Part shown: positions 36,683 through 45,385 of the stretch, one piece after another
How the letters are laid out: each line of letters opens with the position of its first letter
Position numbering within the stretch: position 1 is the first letter of the stretch
From: Mesotoga infera
Lineage (GTDB): Bacteria; Thermotogota; Thermotogae; Petrotogales; Kosmotogaceae
DNA length: 64,000 bases
Direction: 5' to 3'
NCBI RefSeq assembly: GCF_900157305.1
Contig: NZ_LS974202.1
Span: 1,240,001 to 1,304,000, forward strand
The notes under the pieces: generated by a model
What the model saw: only the letters and a program-made list of their open reading frames with translations
Told to the model about the DNA's origin: nothing
Database searches by the model: none
Translations under genes and position numbers: made by a program

Positions 36683-37110
36683 GTGATTCTGAGTCAAGCT
36701 CAGAATGACGGGGAGGGAGTAAGACTGTTATCCCGTAATACCCCACTAATGTCATCCCGTAATGATCCTATACGGGATCTCGCTCTTCTCGTTCGTCTCT
36801 AAAAAGAGGTAAGAGGGGGAGAGGTCAGAGGTAAGAAAATCAAAATCCCGCTCTTCTCGCCTCACACCTCTACCCTCTCACCTCTGGTTCCGCTCTCTCT
36901 AAGGACCGGAGATGCCGGATCAGGTCCGGCATGACGGGAGGGGTTGTCATCCCGGACCCCGACCAGGGATCCACTCCTTAGAAAACCGTGATTCTGAGTC
37001 AGGCTCAGAATGACGGGAAGGAGGAAAATCGTGATTCTGAGTCAAGCTCAGAATGACGGGAAGAGAGTAAGGCCGTCATCCGGGGTCGGAGCCCGGGATG
37101 ACAGTATAGA
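36683..37110. repeat. REP-like modules, right flank of group II intron
   Basis: The interrupted module resumes here with GTGATTCTGAGTCAAGCTCA. Further copies of TCATCCCGTAATG...TACGGGAT, GCCGGATCAGGTCCGGC and three more CTGAG hairpins follow, with the direct repeat GTGATTCTGAGTCAAGCTCA again at about 37030. The tail to about 37200 is loosely related low-complexity sequence. Confidence 0.8.
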
Positions 37111-37231
37111 AACACAAAGTGATGACGGGATCGGGGCGTTACGCGATGACGGTGCGGCGCGCGGGACAACAGTGCGGGAGATTTCGTGGGTACGTGAAGA
37201 AGTGGCGCGTCCACCTCTCTGGTTCTAGGTT

Positions 37232-38206
37232 TTAATTCCTCCCCCGGGCCTTCAACTCGCCCACTACTTCGAGACCGGCGTCGCTTCCTGTGTCTTTAAA
37301 AACAGGTCGGCCGTTTTCGTACAGCTCGATAGAGATCTCCGATGTCAGAGTCTCGTTGATTCTCCCTCTCATGCTGCCGCGAACCGGCGACAGGAGGGAC
37401 GCCCCTCCGGTTCTACGCGCGAAAACCTTCAGGAGGAAGCGCGACATGGCGATCTCTACGCGCACCGCGTCGCTGGAGACTTCGACAGTGCGAATTCTGG
37501 CCATTTTATAGGTTGTAAAGCGAAGAAGTTCGCCATCGCGCAGCAGACCGCACAGAAAGCCGGTGAAGCTCCTTCCAAGCCAGGGAATTCTCGCCACCGA
37601 AAGCATGAACGAAACGCCCGGTTCGCTGAAGCTGTTGCTTTGCATCCATATCCAGGCTTGCGGGAAGGATCTTCCCCAGTCCTTTTCGATATAACCCCTG
37701 CCACCGGTGAAGTCCCATCTTTGACCGTTAACCTCAAGCTGGCCTTCGAGAAGGTGGTCCATACTCACGACTCCGTGGTAGCACTCCATGAAGGGCACGA
37801 ATGTGAAAGGTCCCATGATGCCCGGGGAAAGAAGACTCGAGGGCCATTTGAAGGATTCGAGAAACCTTACTTCCCCGCGTATGCGGTTTTCTGGACTCGC
37901 CAGGTCCAGCGAGATGCTCTCCGAGGAGAAGCGGCTCCCTCCAAGGTGTAGGTCGAAACGCTTCTTGTCGTAGCGGAATCGGTCGAAATCGTAAATGAAG
38001 TTGTCCGACCTCATCTCTTTCCCGAAGAGAAACTGAATGAAGGCGTGGGGCTTTTCCGCCTTCCCGGCAAGTGATACTCCCGGTATCACGGCGCACGATC
38101 TCTTTCTCTCTCGATCAATGAGCTTGAAATACCAGCCCTCGAAGAAATTCCCCTTTTTCGACTCGCCGTGATAAAGTGATGGATTGAAGACCGGTCTCAA
38201 GCTCAT
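37232..38206 (-). CDS. Tocopherol-cyclase-like protein
   Basis: The 324-residue protein matches the tocopherol cyclase-like family: FNPSLYHGESKKGNFFEGWY at residues 8-27 and FKLID just after are hallmarks, with GGRGYIEKDWGRSFPQAWIW near residue 170 as the second conserved block. Bacterial members outside cyanobacteria are uncharacterised and not expected to make tocopherol; they may bind or modify a lipid or prenyl compound. There is no signal peptide. It is transcribed alone, divergent from the OsmC/ior operon. Confidence 0.82.
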   Translation of the reverse strand: MSLRPVFNPSLYHGESKKGNFFEGWYFKLIDRERKRSCAVIPGVSLAGKAEKPHAFIQFLFGKEMRSDNFIYDFDRFRYDKKRFDLHLGGSRFSSESISLDLASPENRIRGEVRFLESFKWPSSLLSPGIMGPFTFVPFMECYHGVVSMDHLLEGQLEVNGQRWDFTGGRGYIEKDWGRSFPQAWIWMQSNSFSEPGVSFMLSVARIPWLGRSFTGFLCGLLRDGELLRFTTYKMARIRTVEVSSDAVRVEIAMSRFLLKVFARRTGGASLLSPVRGSMRGRINETLTSEISIELYENGRPVFKDTGSDAGLEVVGELKARGRN

Positions 38207-38361
38207 ATTATTCCCCCTCCACGATATAATTATTTTACATAACTCATGTGCAAAGAAGAGGCGTTGGGTACAGTTGTCTGGACTGACAGTGTATCGAAAT
38301 GCTAATATTTATAACGATAATACATTGCGAGAAGACACGACAGATGGAGAAGGAGGAGAAA

Positions 38362-38760
38362 ATGGGTAGTAAAGTTCATTCTAGAGTGGAATTCGAAAAC
38401 ACGTTCAAAGGCACGGGAAAGTGCGACAACGGGCATACGGTGCCGATTGGATCGGGAGGTGCCGCCCCGTATGATCTTCTCACCATGGCCCTTTCCTCCT
38501 GTCTCTACTCGACTTTTCTCGATATCATGGCCAAGAAGAAGATAGAATTTTCAGGCGCCGAGATCGACGTCTCGGGCGAAAAGCGCGATGAAGTACCCAC
38601 GACCCTGAAATATTGCAAAGTCACCGCCAGAGTGAGAAACGTGGCATCAAACAGCAGGGCCGGGGTGGAAAAGTCCTTCGAACTGGCTACCAAATACTGT
38701 TCTGTTTACCAGACATTATCGAAAGTTTCTCAGATGGACTGGGAAGTGATCTTCGAGTGA
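38362..38760 (+). CDS. OsmC/Ohr-family protein
   Basis: The 132-residue protein carries the OsmC pattern GGAAPYDLLTMALSSCLYST with the first reactive cysteine near residue 45 and ATKYCSVYQTL with the second near residue 113. Such proteins reduce organic hydroperoxides or handle thiol stress. The ATG at 38362 is preferred because AGGAGGAG lies 6 bp before it; the frame upstream to 38299 is not supported. It lies 43 bp before iorA and may be co-transcribed, perhaps protecting the oxygen-sensitive enzyme (inference). Confidence 0.85.
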   Translation: MGSKVHSRVEFENTFKGTGKCDNGHTVPIGSGGAAPYDLLTMALSSCLYSTFLDIMAKKKIEFSGAEIDVSGEKRDEVPTTLKYCKVTARVRNVASNSRAGVEKSFELATKYCSVYQTLSKVSQMDWEVIFE

Positions 38761-38803
38761 AAGGCGATCGGACAGGCCAAAAAGTGGAAAAGGCGGGATT
38801 ACA

Positions 38804-40666
38804 ATGAAAAGTATGGGTGAGATGCTTCTCTCAACAGGGGGCGGCTCCGAGATAGTGATAGGCAATACGGCCATCGTCAGGGCGATGCTCGAGGCGGGGG
38901 TGAGGGTTGCCACTTCATATCCCGGTTCGCCCACTCCCGAGATAGCAAGCGCGATAGCCTCTATTCCAAGAGAGAGAAATCCGATGTATTTCGAATTTTC
39001 GGTGAACGAGAAGGTGGCTACCGAGGTGGCCTTTGGCGCTTCTATCAACGGGCATCTGTCGTGCGTTTTTTTCAAGAGCGTCGGGCTTAACGTCGCCGCC
39101 GATACCTTCGTGCAACTGTCCATGATGGAACTGATAGGGGGCATGGTGATCGTTCTTGGTGACGATCCCGGAGCCAACTCCTCGCAGAACGAACAGGACA
39201 ACAGGCATTACGCGCATCTTTCTTACACCCCTGTCTTCGAACCGGCCACACCTTCGGAAGTCTACGTGATGTTCAAACAGGCCGCCGAGCTTTCCAAGAA
39301 ATTGAGAATGCCCGTCATCGTGAGGCTTTCGACCCACGTCTGCCACGCGAAAGAGAAGGTTGACTTCGGGCCGATGCCCGCTCACGAGCACGGCAACAAA
39401 CCGCTCTTCAGCATGGAAAACGGCCCCTACATACCGATAGCGGCCGATGCCCTGAAAATGAAGAGGCGAGCCCTCCACAAGTTCTGGGCGCTTAAGGACC
39501 TGGTTGAAGAGCTTCCAGTCAACATTCTTGAGGACAATTCAAGCGAAAGAGGCGTGATAACGGCCGGGGCGCCGTACCTTTCCCTCATGGACGTGCTGGA
39601 AGAGGTTGAAGACAAACCAGACGTCCTGAAGCTGGGCATAGTTCATCCGCTGCCGAAAAACAGGATCTTACAGTTTCTGAAGGCTCACAAAGAAGTGAAG
39701 ATCCTCGAAGAGCTCGACGATCTTCTCGAGAGGGAGATAAAGGCCTTCGCTTACGACAACGGGCTCTCAACAAGGATACTGGGTAAAGGAGATCTCGAAG
39801 ACTGGATAGGGGAGTACACGCCCGATAAAGTGAGGGAGGTGCTTTCAAAGTGCTGGCCGGACACCTTCAAGCCCGTGAATGAGCCGGACAGCCCTGTAAA
39901 GCTAAACGCGCGACCGGCCCAGATGTGTCCCGGCTGCGGACACCGTTCGGCCTTTCATGCGATTAAGCTGGCCTTGAAAGATACAGACATAACGGTGGCC
40001 GATATAGGCTGCCACACGCTGGGTTATCTCGAACCGTACAGGGTAGGACAGGTTTTGCTTTGCATGGGCCATTCCACCGGTACGGCTGCCGGTCTTTCGA
40101 TGTTCAACGATTCCCGAAGGGTGGTCGCCTTCCTGGGCGATTCCACCTTCTTCCACGCGGGCCTGCCCGGAATAGTGAACGCCGTTTTCAACAAACACAA
40201 CCTCACCCTTATAATCATGGAAAACGGAACCACGGCGATGACCGGTCACCAGGACCATCCGGCCGTGGGCCGCAACTTCAATGATGTATCGCGAAAGATA
40301 CCCGTCAGGCAGGTGCTGGAGGGTCTCGGCGTAAACAACATCCGCGAGATAGACACTTACAACCAGGCCGGCTTGAAGGAGTACGTCGAAGCGGCGCTCG
40401 AAGAGGAGGGCTTCAAGGTAATCATCGCCAAGCACCCCTGCATGTTGAAGTTCACCAGGGAGATGCGCAAAAAGGGAAAGAAACTGCCCCGACCGGTCAA
40501 GGTTGGTGAGAAGTGCAACCTCAAGTACGTCTGCGTCGGCCGGTTCGCCTGTCCCAGTTACCAGATAGCCGACGGCGGCAAAGTGTGGGTGCAGGAAGAT
40601 CTGTGCATCGGAGACCGTTCCTGTGTCCAGACATGTCCATCGCAGGCTATAGAGCCGGTGGAGTGA
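38804..40666 (+). CDS. iorA: Indolepyruvate:ferredoxin oxidoreductase, alpha subunit
   Basis: The 620-residue protein has the pyruvate-oxidoreductase N-terminal domain (GNTAIVRAMLEAGVRVATSY, SYPGSPTPEI), a central TPP-binding domain (MCPGCGHRSAFHAIK near 367, GDSTFFHAGLPGIVNAVFN, ENGTTAMTGHQDHP) and a C-terminal Fe-S region. It oxidises aryl pyruvates from aromatic amino acids to aryl-acetyl-CoA with ferredoxin. The Fe-S region is unusual. The two cysteine sets read CNLKYVCVGRFACP and CIGDRSCVQTCP, so the second cysteine of each usual CxxCxxC is Lys and Asp respectively. Confidence 0.93.
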   Translation: MKSMGEMLLSTGGGSEIVIGNTAIVRAMLEAGVRVATSYPGSPTPEIASAIASIPRERNPMYFEFSVNEKVATEVAFGASINGHLSCVFFKSVGLNVAADTFVQLSMMELIGGMVIVLGDDPGANSSQNEQDNRHYAHLSYTPVFEPATPSEVYVMFKQAAELSKKLRMPVIVRLSTHVCHAKEKVDFGPMPAHEHGNKPLFSMENGPYIPIAADALKMKRRALHKFWALKDLVEELPVNILEDNSSERGVITAGAPYLSLMDVLEEVEDKPDVLKLGIVHPLPKNRILQFLKAHKEVKILEELDDLLEREIKAFAYDNGLSTRILGKGDLEDWIGEYTPDKVREVLSKCWPDTFKPVNEPDSPVKLNARPAQMCPGCGHRSAFHAIKLALKDTDITVADIGCHTLGYLEPYRVGQVLLCMGHSTGTAAGLSMFNDSRRVVAFLGDSTFFHAGLPGIVNAVFNKHNLTLIIMENGTTAMTGHQDHPAVGRNFNDVSRKIPVRQVLEGLGVNNIREIDTYNQAGLKEYVEAALEEEGFKVIIAKHPCMLKFTREMRKKGKKLPRPVKVGEKCNLKYVCVGRFACPSYQIADGGKVWVQEDLCIGDRSCVQTCPSQAIEPVE

Positions 40667-40675
40667 GGTGAAGAG

Positions 40676-41251
40676 ATGAACAAATTCGATATATATCTGG
40701 CAGGTGTCGGAGGTCAGGGGATCGGTCTTCTCAGCGAGACGCTCGCCCGGGCCGTCGATTATTCGGGGCAGCGAGTGATAGGCGCCGATACGCACGGTCT
40801 CGCCCAGAGGGGTGGCATGGTCTCTTCTCACCTTAGAATAGGCACAGGCGCCCATTCCGTGCTTATAACCAGATACAGCGCCGATCTTGTGGTGGCTCTG
40901 GAAAGGCACGAAGCCCTCAGGGGAACGCTCGATTACCTCAAAGACGGCGGAACGCTGGTCTATTACGATGCCGTATGGCAGCCCCTGGATGTGAGACTGC
41001 GCAGAGCGGCCCAGGTCAGGAACGAAGATATAGAGGCGGAGGCCGCCAGAAAAAAGGCGAAGGTGCTGAGAGTCTTCAAGGAGGACCTTGCAGACTCGAG
41101 GATGCAGAACGTGATAGTAATGGCCGAACTCTCGAAGGCGAAACTAATACCGGGCGTGGAGAAGGAACACTACATAGCGGCTTTGTCCGACCTCCTGAGT
41201 GGCCGGGCACTGGAAGTCAACCTCAAGGCCTTCGAGGAAGTCTCCGGATGA
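40676..41251 (+). CDS. iorB: Indolepyruvate:ferredoxin oxidoreductase, beta subunit
   Basis: The 191-residue protein is the gamma-type domain of 2-oxoacid oxidoreductases: IYLAGVGGQGIGLLSETLAR at residues 6-25 and DTHGLAQRGGMVSSHLRIG near residue 40 are diagnostic. It forms the second subunit of the IorAB complex and lies 9 bp after iorA. The C-terminal part ends with helices (VEKEHYIAALSDLLSGRALE). Confidence 0.93.
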   Translation: MNKFDIYLAGVGGQGIGLLSETLARAVDYSGQRVIGADTHGLAQRGGMVSSHLRIGTGAHSVLITRYSADLVVALERHEALRGTLDYLKDGGTLVYYDAVWQPLDVRLRRAAQVRNEDIEAEAARKKAKVLRVFKEDLADSRMQNVIVMAELSKAKLIPGVEKEHYIAALSDLLSGRALEVNLKAFEEVSG

Positions 41252-41268
41252 GTGACGGAGGTTGACCG

Positions 41269-42177
41269 GTGGCCTTCGATGTAGCAGTGATAGGAGCCAT
41301 AGGCATAGACACCAACGTCTATCTCTACACCGACGAAGTCGATTTCTCGGTGGAAGCCAATTTCAGCCAGAACCTCGACTATATAGGCCAGGCGGGCGGT
41401 TACTCCTGCAGGGGTTTCAAAAAACTCGGCTACAATGTGGCCTTCGTCGGTTATGTGGGCGACGATTACTCGGGAAGATACATACGCGAAAGTCTCGAGA
41501 AGGACGGCATAGACACTTACTTTGGAATCGATCCGGAAGGTACAAAGCGAAGTGTCAATATAATGTACGGGGACGGCCGCCGTAAAAACTTCTACGACGG
41601 TAAGGGCTCGATGCAACTCAGGCCCGACCTGCTCGCCATCGGAGAGTACCTGGCCGGCACAAGGCTGGTACATATAAACATAGTCAACTGGACGAGGTAT
41701 TTGTTGCCGCTGTTCAAGAAAGAGAACACGCTCGTCTCCGTCGATATACAGGACGTAGTCTCGGCCGACGATCCGTACAGACAGGACTATATAAAGGCCG
41801 CCGATGTCCTCTTCTTTTCGGCCGTGAATTTCCCCGATCCGGCGCCTCTGATCGAGAGGTTCATGGAGATCAGGAGCGACAGGATAGTGATCTGCGGGAT
41901 GGGGAAGAGGGGTTGCGCGCTCGGGACAAAAACGGGGATAAGCTATTACCGGGCCGTGGAGCTTGAAGAGCCCGTGATAGATACCAACGGCGCCGGAGAC
42001 AGTCTGGCGGTCGGCTTCCTTTCCAGCCACTTTTTACAGGGCTTCTCGCTCGAAGAGTCTATCCTCCGCGGCCAGATAGCCGCCAGGTACTGCTGCTCCA
42101 GAAAGGCGACCTCGAGCGACCTCATAACACGCGAACTGCTGGACAGATATTATATCGAAAAGCGTAAATTAGAGTGA
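41269..42177 (+). CDS. PfkB-family carbohydrate kinase
   Basis: The 302-residue sugar or nucleoside kinase of the ribokinase family has VIGAIGIDTNVYL at the N terminus, the GG motif in GQAGGYSCRGFKKLGYNV, and the C-terminal signature DTNGAGDSLAVGF near residue 235, where the Asp is the catalytic base and GAGD forms the anion hole. It starts at GTG 6 bp after CGGAGG and 17 bp after iorB. The substrate is not clear; an aryl-acid pathway link is not evident. Confidence 0.88.
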   Translation: MAFDVAVIGAIGIDTNVYLYTDEVDFSVEANFSQNLDYIGQAGGYSCRGFKKLGYNVAFVGYVGDDYSGRYIRESLEKDGIDTYFGIDPEGTKRSVNIMYGDGRRKNFYDGKGSMQLRPDLLAIGEYLAGTRLVHINIVNWTRYLLPLFKKENTLVSVDIQDVVSADDPYRQDYIKAADVLFFSAVNFPDPAPLIERFMEIRSDRIVICGMGKRGCALGTKTGISYYRAVELEEPVIDTNGAGDSLAVGFLSSHFLQGFSLEESILRGQIAARYCCSRKATSSDLITRELLDRYYIEKRKLE

Positions 42178-42323
42178 CTGTCGGGACCGGCCTGAGATAG
42201 GTCAAAAAAACTCTTCTTGCTACAATTTTTCTTCCTTACAAGCCTCGACAAGAGATGAATTCTCCTGTCCGGCAGGCCGCTGGTCCTAACTCACCTGTAG
42301 GAGGGCGTCTTCTTAGTCTTTTT

Positions 42324-43265
42324 CTAGTCACCCAAACCGGGTTTTATAATGAAGAAGTCTTCTTTCCAATAATAGATGGGGCAGATTTCTTCCGGCGAAT
42401 CAAAAAGATTGCCTGAGCCAACTACTGTACCATTGAATTCAGTTCCTCCACAACCACATTCCATACACTCGACCAGATACAAATCTAGACCATGTCCCGA
42501 GTTGTTATAGAAAACGTTGTTTATTAATGTTACCAACGAAGCATTATTCAACAGCACCCCATTTTCCATGTTCCCCGTAATCGTGTTGCCGATCAGTGAT
42601 CCGGTAGCTGTGCCATTTATCGCGGCTCCTATGGTGTTCTTATTGAAAGCGCTGTTTTTTATCGTGAATTTTACCCCGTTCGAGAGACTAACACCTGTGC
42701 CTGTTCTCTCAAAGGTCGTCCTTTCCACTTCAAGGTTTGTTTCGCCGTAGGAGTATATTCCCGCCAGATGGGTGCTAAGGTGCTCATCGTTCCCCATTCC
42801 AGCCAGAGAAGTGATGTATGAATCGACTATACTCAGTGTCATTCCGTTACCGCTGAAAGATACCCCGAATCTTCCTCCGGCGATAAGTGAGTTAACTATT
42901 TTACCGGTGGATCTGGAAACATTTACCGCAAGTCCTTCCGTCTCCACAGAGATATTTGCCAGTGAAAAATTGGAAACCCCTTTAAAGAAGACAGTCGGGC
43001 TTTCGATAGACGCGGCCTTTATAAACACTTCATCTCTTGAAGTTCCTTCTAGAGTGATGTTTTTGTTTATCGTTATGTTCTCGTTGTATATACCCGGAAG
43101 TATTTTTACTGTGTCACCCTCACTAGCGGCATCTATTGCGAGCTGAATCTTCTCGTACTGCCCAACCGACGGTCCAACAGTCAGAACTTTTCCGGCCGCT
43201 ATAAGCAGAGAAAACGTGCATAAAAAAATCGATAAAAATATCCTTCTCAATGATTTGCTCATCAT
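42324..43265 (-). CDS. Exported parallel beta-helix protein
   Basis: The protein of about 313 residues has a signal peptide (SLRRIFLSIFLCTFSLLIA) and a right-handed beta-helix with repeated N/G-rich rungs (IDAASEGDTVKILPGIYNEN; INGTATGSLIGNTITGNMEN; NNASLVTLINNVFYNNSG), similar to pectate lyase/NosD folds. A late CMECGCGG cluster stands out. ATG at 43265 is chosen because CAAGGAGTTG lies about 6 bp before it, inside the longer frame. It may bind or cleave a polysaccharide. Transcribed alone. Confidence 0.78.
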   Translation of the reverse strand: MMSKSLRRIFLSIFLCTFSLLIAAGKVLTVGPSVGQYEKIQLAIDAASEGDTVKILPGIYNENITINKNITLEGTSRDEVFIKAASIESPTVFFKGVSNFSLANISVETEGLAVNVSRSTGKIVNSLIAGGRFGVSFSGNGMTLSIVDSYITSLAGMGNDEHLSTHLAGIYSYGETNLEVERTTFERTGTGVSLSNGVKFTIKNSAFNKNTIGAAINGTATGSLIGNTITGNMENGVLLNNASLVTLINNVFYNNSGHGLDLYLVECMECGCGGTEFNGTVVGSGNLFDSPEEICPIYYWKEDFFIIKPGLGD

Positions 43266-43283
43266 GCTCCCAACTCCTTGCAT

Positions 43284-43720
43284 AAGAATTAATTATGGTG
43301 TCTCGAAAAGGAGCGAGTCAAAGTATTCAATGATGGCGCCGTTGAACTAAAACTAGAGGAGAGATCTAAAGAGATGTTACCATAAGATGCCGAGAAAAAG
43401 GAACTCACGGTGTACTATCTCTTGGTCTGGTCAACAAGCTAATAGTCTTTTCATCACCTGAGGATCGACACAAGATCTCTGGCACCGAAGATGGCAGAGA
43501 CCTGTGAAGGATTCGAGCGTACTCTTCCACAGCCCATGTGATTCCAGCCAGTTCTAAGGCCACATATTCGAGAATAACAGGCCTATACCGGTTGTTGATA
43601 TAAACGGAAAGGAGGGTCTAAGTGCAAAAAATACCGTGCGGCTAACAACTGGACCGAAAAGCTTCATTCAATGAGGCGCGAACCAATAGAGAGAATAAAT
43701 TCTATGTTTGAAATTATTTT
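43284..43720. other. Intergenic region without visible gene
   Basis: About 440 bp between the leftward beta-helix gene and the rightward marR gene. The composition is even and all frames are short. No repeat module, terminator hairpin or RNA gene was recognised. A decayed gene is possible but not identifiable by eye. Confidence 0.35.
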
Positions 43721-43772
43721 GGTTGACATTATCAACCATTTAGCGATATAATATTGGTTGACAGAATCAACT
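43721..43772 (+). promoter_or_regulatory. Promoter with two MarR-type operators
   Basis: A strong promoter is visible: TTGACA at 43723-43728, an 18-bp spacer and TATAAT at 43747-43752. Two matching dyads overlap it: GTTGACATTATCAAC at 43722-43736 covers the -35 box, and GTTGACAGAATCAAC at 43757-43771 covers the expected start point. The arms (GTTGA/TCAAC) are identical in both, 35 bp apart. This is a textbook arrangement for autorepression by the MarR protein encoded just downstream. Confidence 0.85.
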
Positions 43773-43794
43773 ATACTAAAAGGGGCAATTATGA

Positions 43795-44223
43795 ATGGAA
43801 AAGCGAATAGATGAAATACGTGATTTGATTCAGGAAATAGCCTGGCGCTTCGGAGACCATGAATTCAACGGAGAGTGCTGTGGAGGTCTGACGTTTGTAG
43901 AATTCATGGCGTTGAAAAAGATTAATGAGAGTGAATACCTGTCGATCCAGGAGGTGGGAAAAGCCTTAAATTTTACAAAGAGCGGAGCGACACGACTGGT
44001 AAACCGTTTGCAGGCGAAGAAATACATCAAGCGCGAGCGATCCAGCAAAGATGGGAGGGTTTGCTGCATCACTTTGTCGAGTGAAGGAAGAAACGCTCTG
44101 AATACAATCGCCGGGAAATATGGCGAATATCTTGAGAAAGTGCTGAAAGAGCTCGATCAAGAGCAGATAGAACTTCTGGGAAGGATACTGCAACTTCTAG
44201 CAAACATCACCAAAAGAGAATAA
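43795..44223 (+). CDS. MarR-family transcriptional regulator
   Basis: The 142-residue protein has a winged helix (LSIQEVGKALNFTKSGATRLVNRL near residue 45, then the wing RERSSKDGRVCCITLS) between dimerisation helices. Two adjacent-cysteine pairs (ECCGG near residue 29 and VCCIT near residue 84) could sense thiol-reactive metals or metalloids. It begins the rightward permease gene set and is preceded by twin operators overlapping its promoter, so it is probably an autorepressor. Confidence 0.88.
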   Translation: MEKRIDEIRDLIQEIAWRFGDHEFNGECCGGLTFVEFMALKKINESEYLSIQEVGKALNFTKSGATRLVNRLQAKKYIKRERSSKDGRVCCITLSSEGRNALNTIAGKYGEYLEKVLKELDQEQIELLGRILQLLANITKRE

Positions 44224-44269
44224 TTCGTCTAATTGGACCACAGACTATCACGGAAGAAGGCAGATATAC

Positions 44270-45160
44270 TTGAATAGTTTGGCGAATACTTTTAAATACT
44301 TTTTCACAATTCTAGCAGAGTTATCTTTGCTGTTCCTCGGCGTCAGCACGCTTGTGGCGTTGCTGCTGATGTACCTTCCCAAAGAGCGGATAAGAACCTG
44401 GATGTCCAAGAAGGGATTGTTGAGTTACTTAATAGGAGCGATTTTTGGCGCTTTAACTCCCTTCTGTGTGTGTTCAACCATCCCCGTGACTCTCGGATTG
44501 CTTGAAGCGGGGGTCCCTTTTGGTGCGGTAATGTCGTTCTTGATAGCATCTCCCCTTTTGAATCCGATCATACTCACTATGCTTGGAAGCCTCGCGGGGC
44601 TTAAGACTGCTCTGGTGTACTTCTCCATAGTATTCACGGCTGCCATCGCGTTTGGAATAATCCTTGAGAAGACCGGGGCATCAAGATACGTGAAGAATGT
44701 CCGAATAAAAGGAAAGGGAAATAGATCTGATGAAATCACAGGAAATTTCGGAACCAAAGTTAAGCTTTCTTTTATTAAAGCCTGGGAAGATTTCAGGGCG
44801 ATCTTGATTTATCTCCTAATTGGTGTGGCTATCGGGGCGATAGTTTATGAATACATACCTGAAGGTTTTGTGTTTATGTACGCCGGGCCCGCCAATCCTT
44901 TTGCCGTCCCGGTGGCGGCAGTGATCGGCATACCTCTTTATATTCGCGCGGAGACCGCCATTCCAATCGCAGTATCACTGATGCAAAAAGGTATGAGTGT
45001 CGGAGCGTCGATGGCTTTGATCATCGGTGGTGCGGGAATGGCGATACCAGAGATGAGCATGCTTGCGAGTATTTTCAAGAAAAAGTTTGTCGTGATATTT
45101 ATTGGGGTTATCTTCGCGACCGCCGTGGCTGGCGGCTATATGTTCGATATTTTGCTATAG
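44270..45160 (+). CDS. ArsP-type permease (PF03773 family)
   Basis: The 296-residue membrane protein has about eight hydrophobic segments and two copies of the family motif: TPFCVCSTIPVTLGLLEAGV near residue 64, with SFLIASPLLNPIIL after it, and GIPLYIRAETAIPIAVSLMQ in the second half. Family members include ArsP, which exports trivalent organoarsenicals, but many are uncharacterised. A CxC pair lies in the first motif. It starts at TTG after GGAAGAAGGCAG, 46 bp behind marR, so the MarR protein probably controls it. Confidence 0.82.
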   Translation: MNSLANTFKYFFTILAELSLLFLGVSTLVALLLMYLPKERIRTWMSKKGLLSYLIGAIFGALTPFCVCSTIPVTLGLLEAGVPFGAVMSFLIASPLLNPIILTMLGSLAGLKTALVYFSIVFTAAIAFGIILEKTGASRYVKNVRIKGKGNRSDEITGNFGTKVKLSFIKAWEDFRAILIYLLIGVAIGAIVYEYIPEGFVFMYAGPANPFAVPVAAVIGIPLYIRAETAIPIAVSLMQKGMSVGASMALIIGGAGMAIPEMSMLASIFKKKFVVIFIGVIFATAVAGGYMFDILL

Positions 45161-45199
45161 ATACAGTTCAGATTCGATACTGAATAGGAGGTGCTTGAA

Positions 45200-45379
45200 A
45201 TGAAAGAAGGAGACGGGAAACGAATAATTAGCGCTTTTGCGAAAATGAAAAAGAGCAAGGGCAAGTCGTGCTGTTGTGACTTTCAACTTGAGGAGATACC
45301 CGAGAAGAACGGAACGCGACCGGAGGACTCCTCTGCAGAGTCGAATTGCTGCGAAAAAAGCGGAGAGCCGGAAAAATAA
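45200..45379 (+). CDS. Cys-rich mini-protein linked to permease
   Basis: This short gene of 59 codons begins at ATG 45200, 8 bp after AGGAGG. Its product is charged and has KGKSCCCDFQLEEIPE in the middle and SNCCEKSGEPEK near the end, five cysteines in two groups. It has no membrane segment. Translation 39 bp after the permease stop and a strong terminator straight after it argue that it is a real gene. It may bind a thiophilic metal or metalloid and hand it to the permease; this is inference. Confidence 0.7.
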   Translation: MKEGDGKRIISAFAKMKKSKGKSCCCDFQLEEIPEKNGTRPEDSSAESNCCEKSGEPEK

Positions 45380-45385
45380 TAGTCG

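Noticed and set aside
39902-40909. 335-codon antisense frame over iorA/iorB
   Set aside because: It crosses two confirmed genes and their junction and has no domain.
43284-43720. Possible decayed gene or small RNA upstream of marR
   Set aside because: No frame, hairpin or repeat is convincing by eye.
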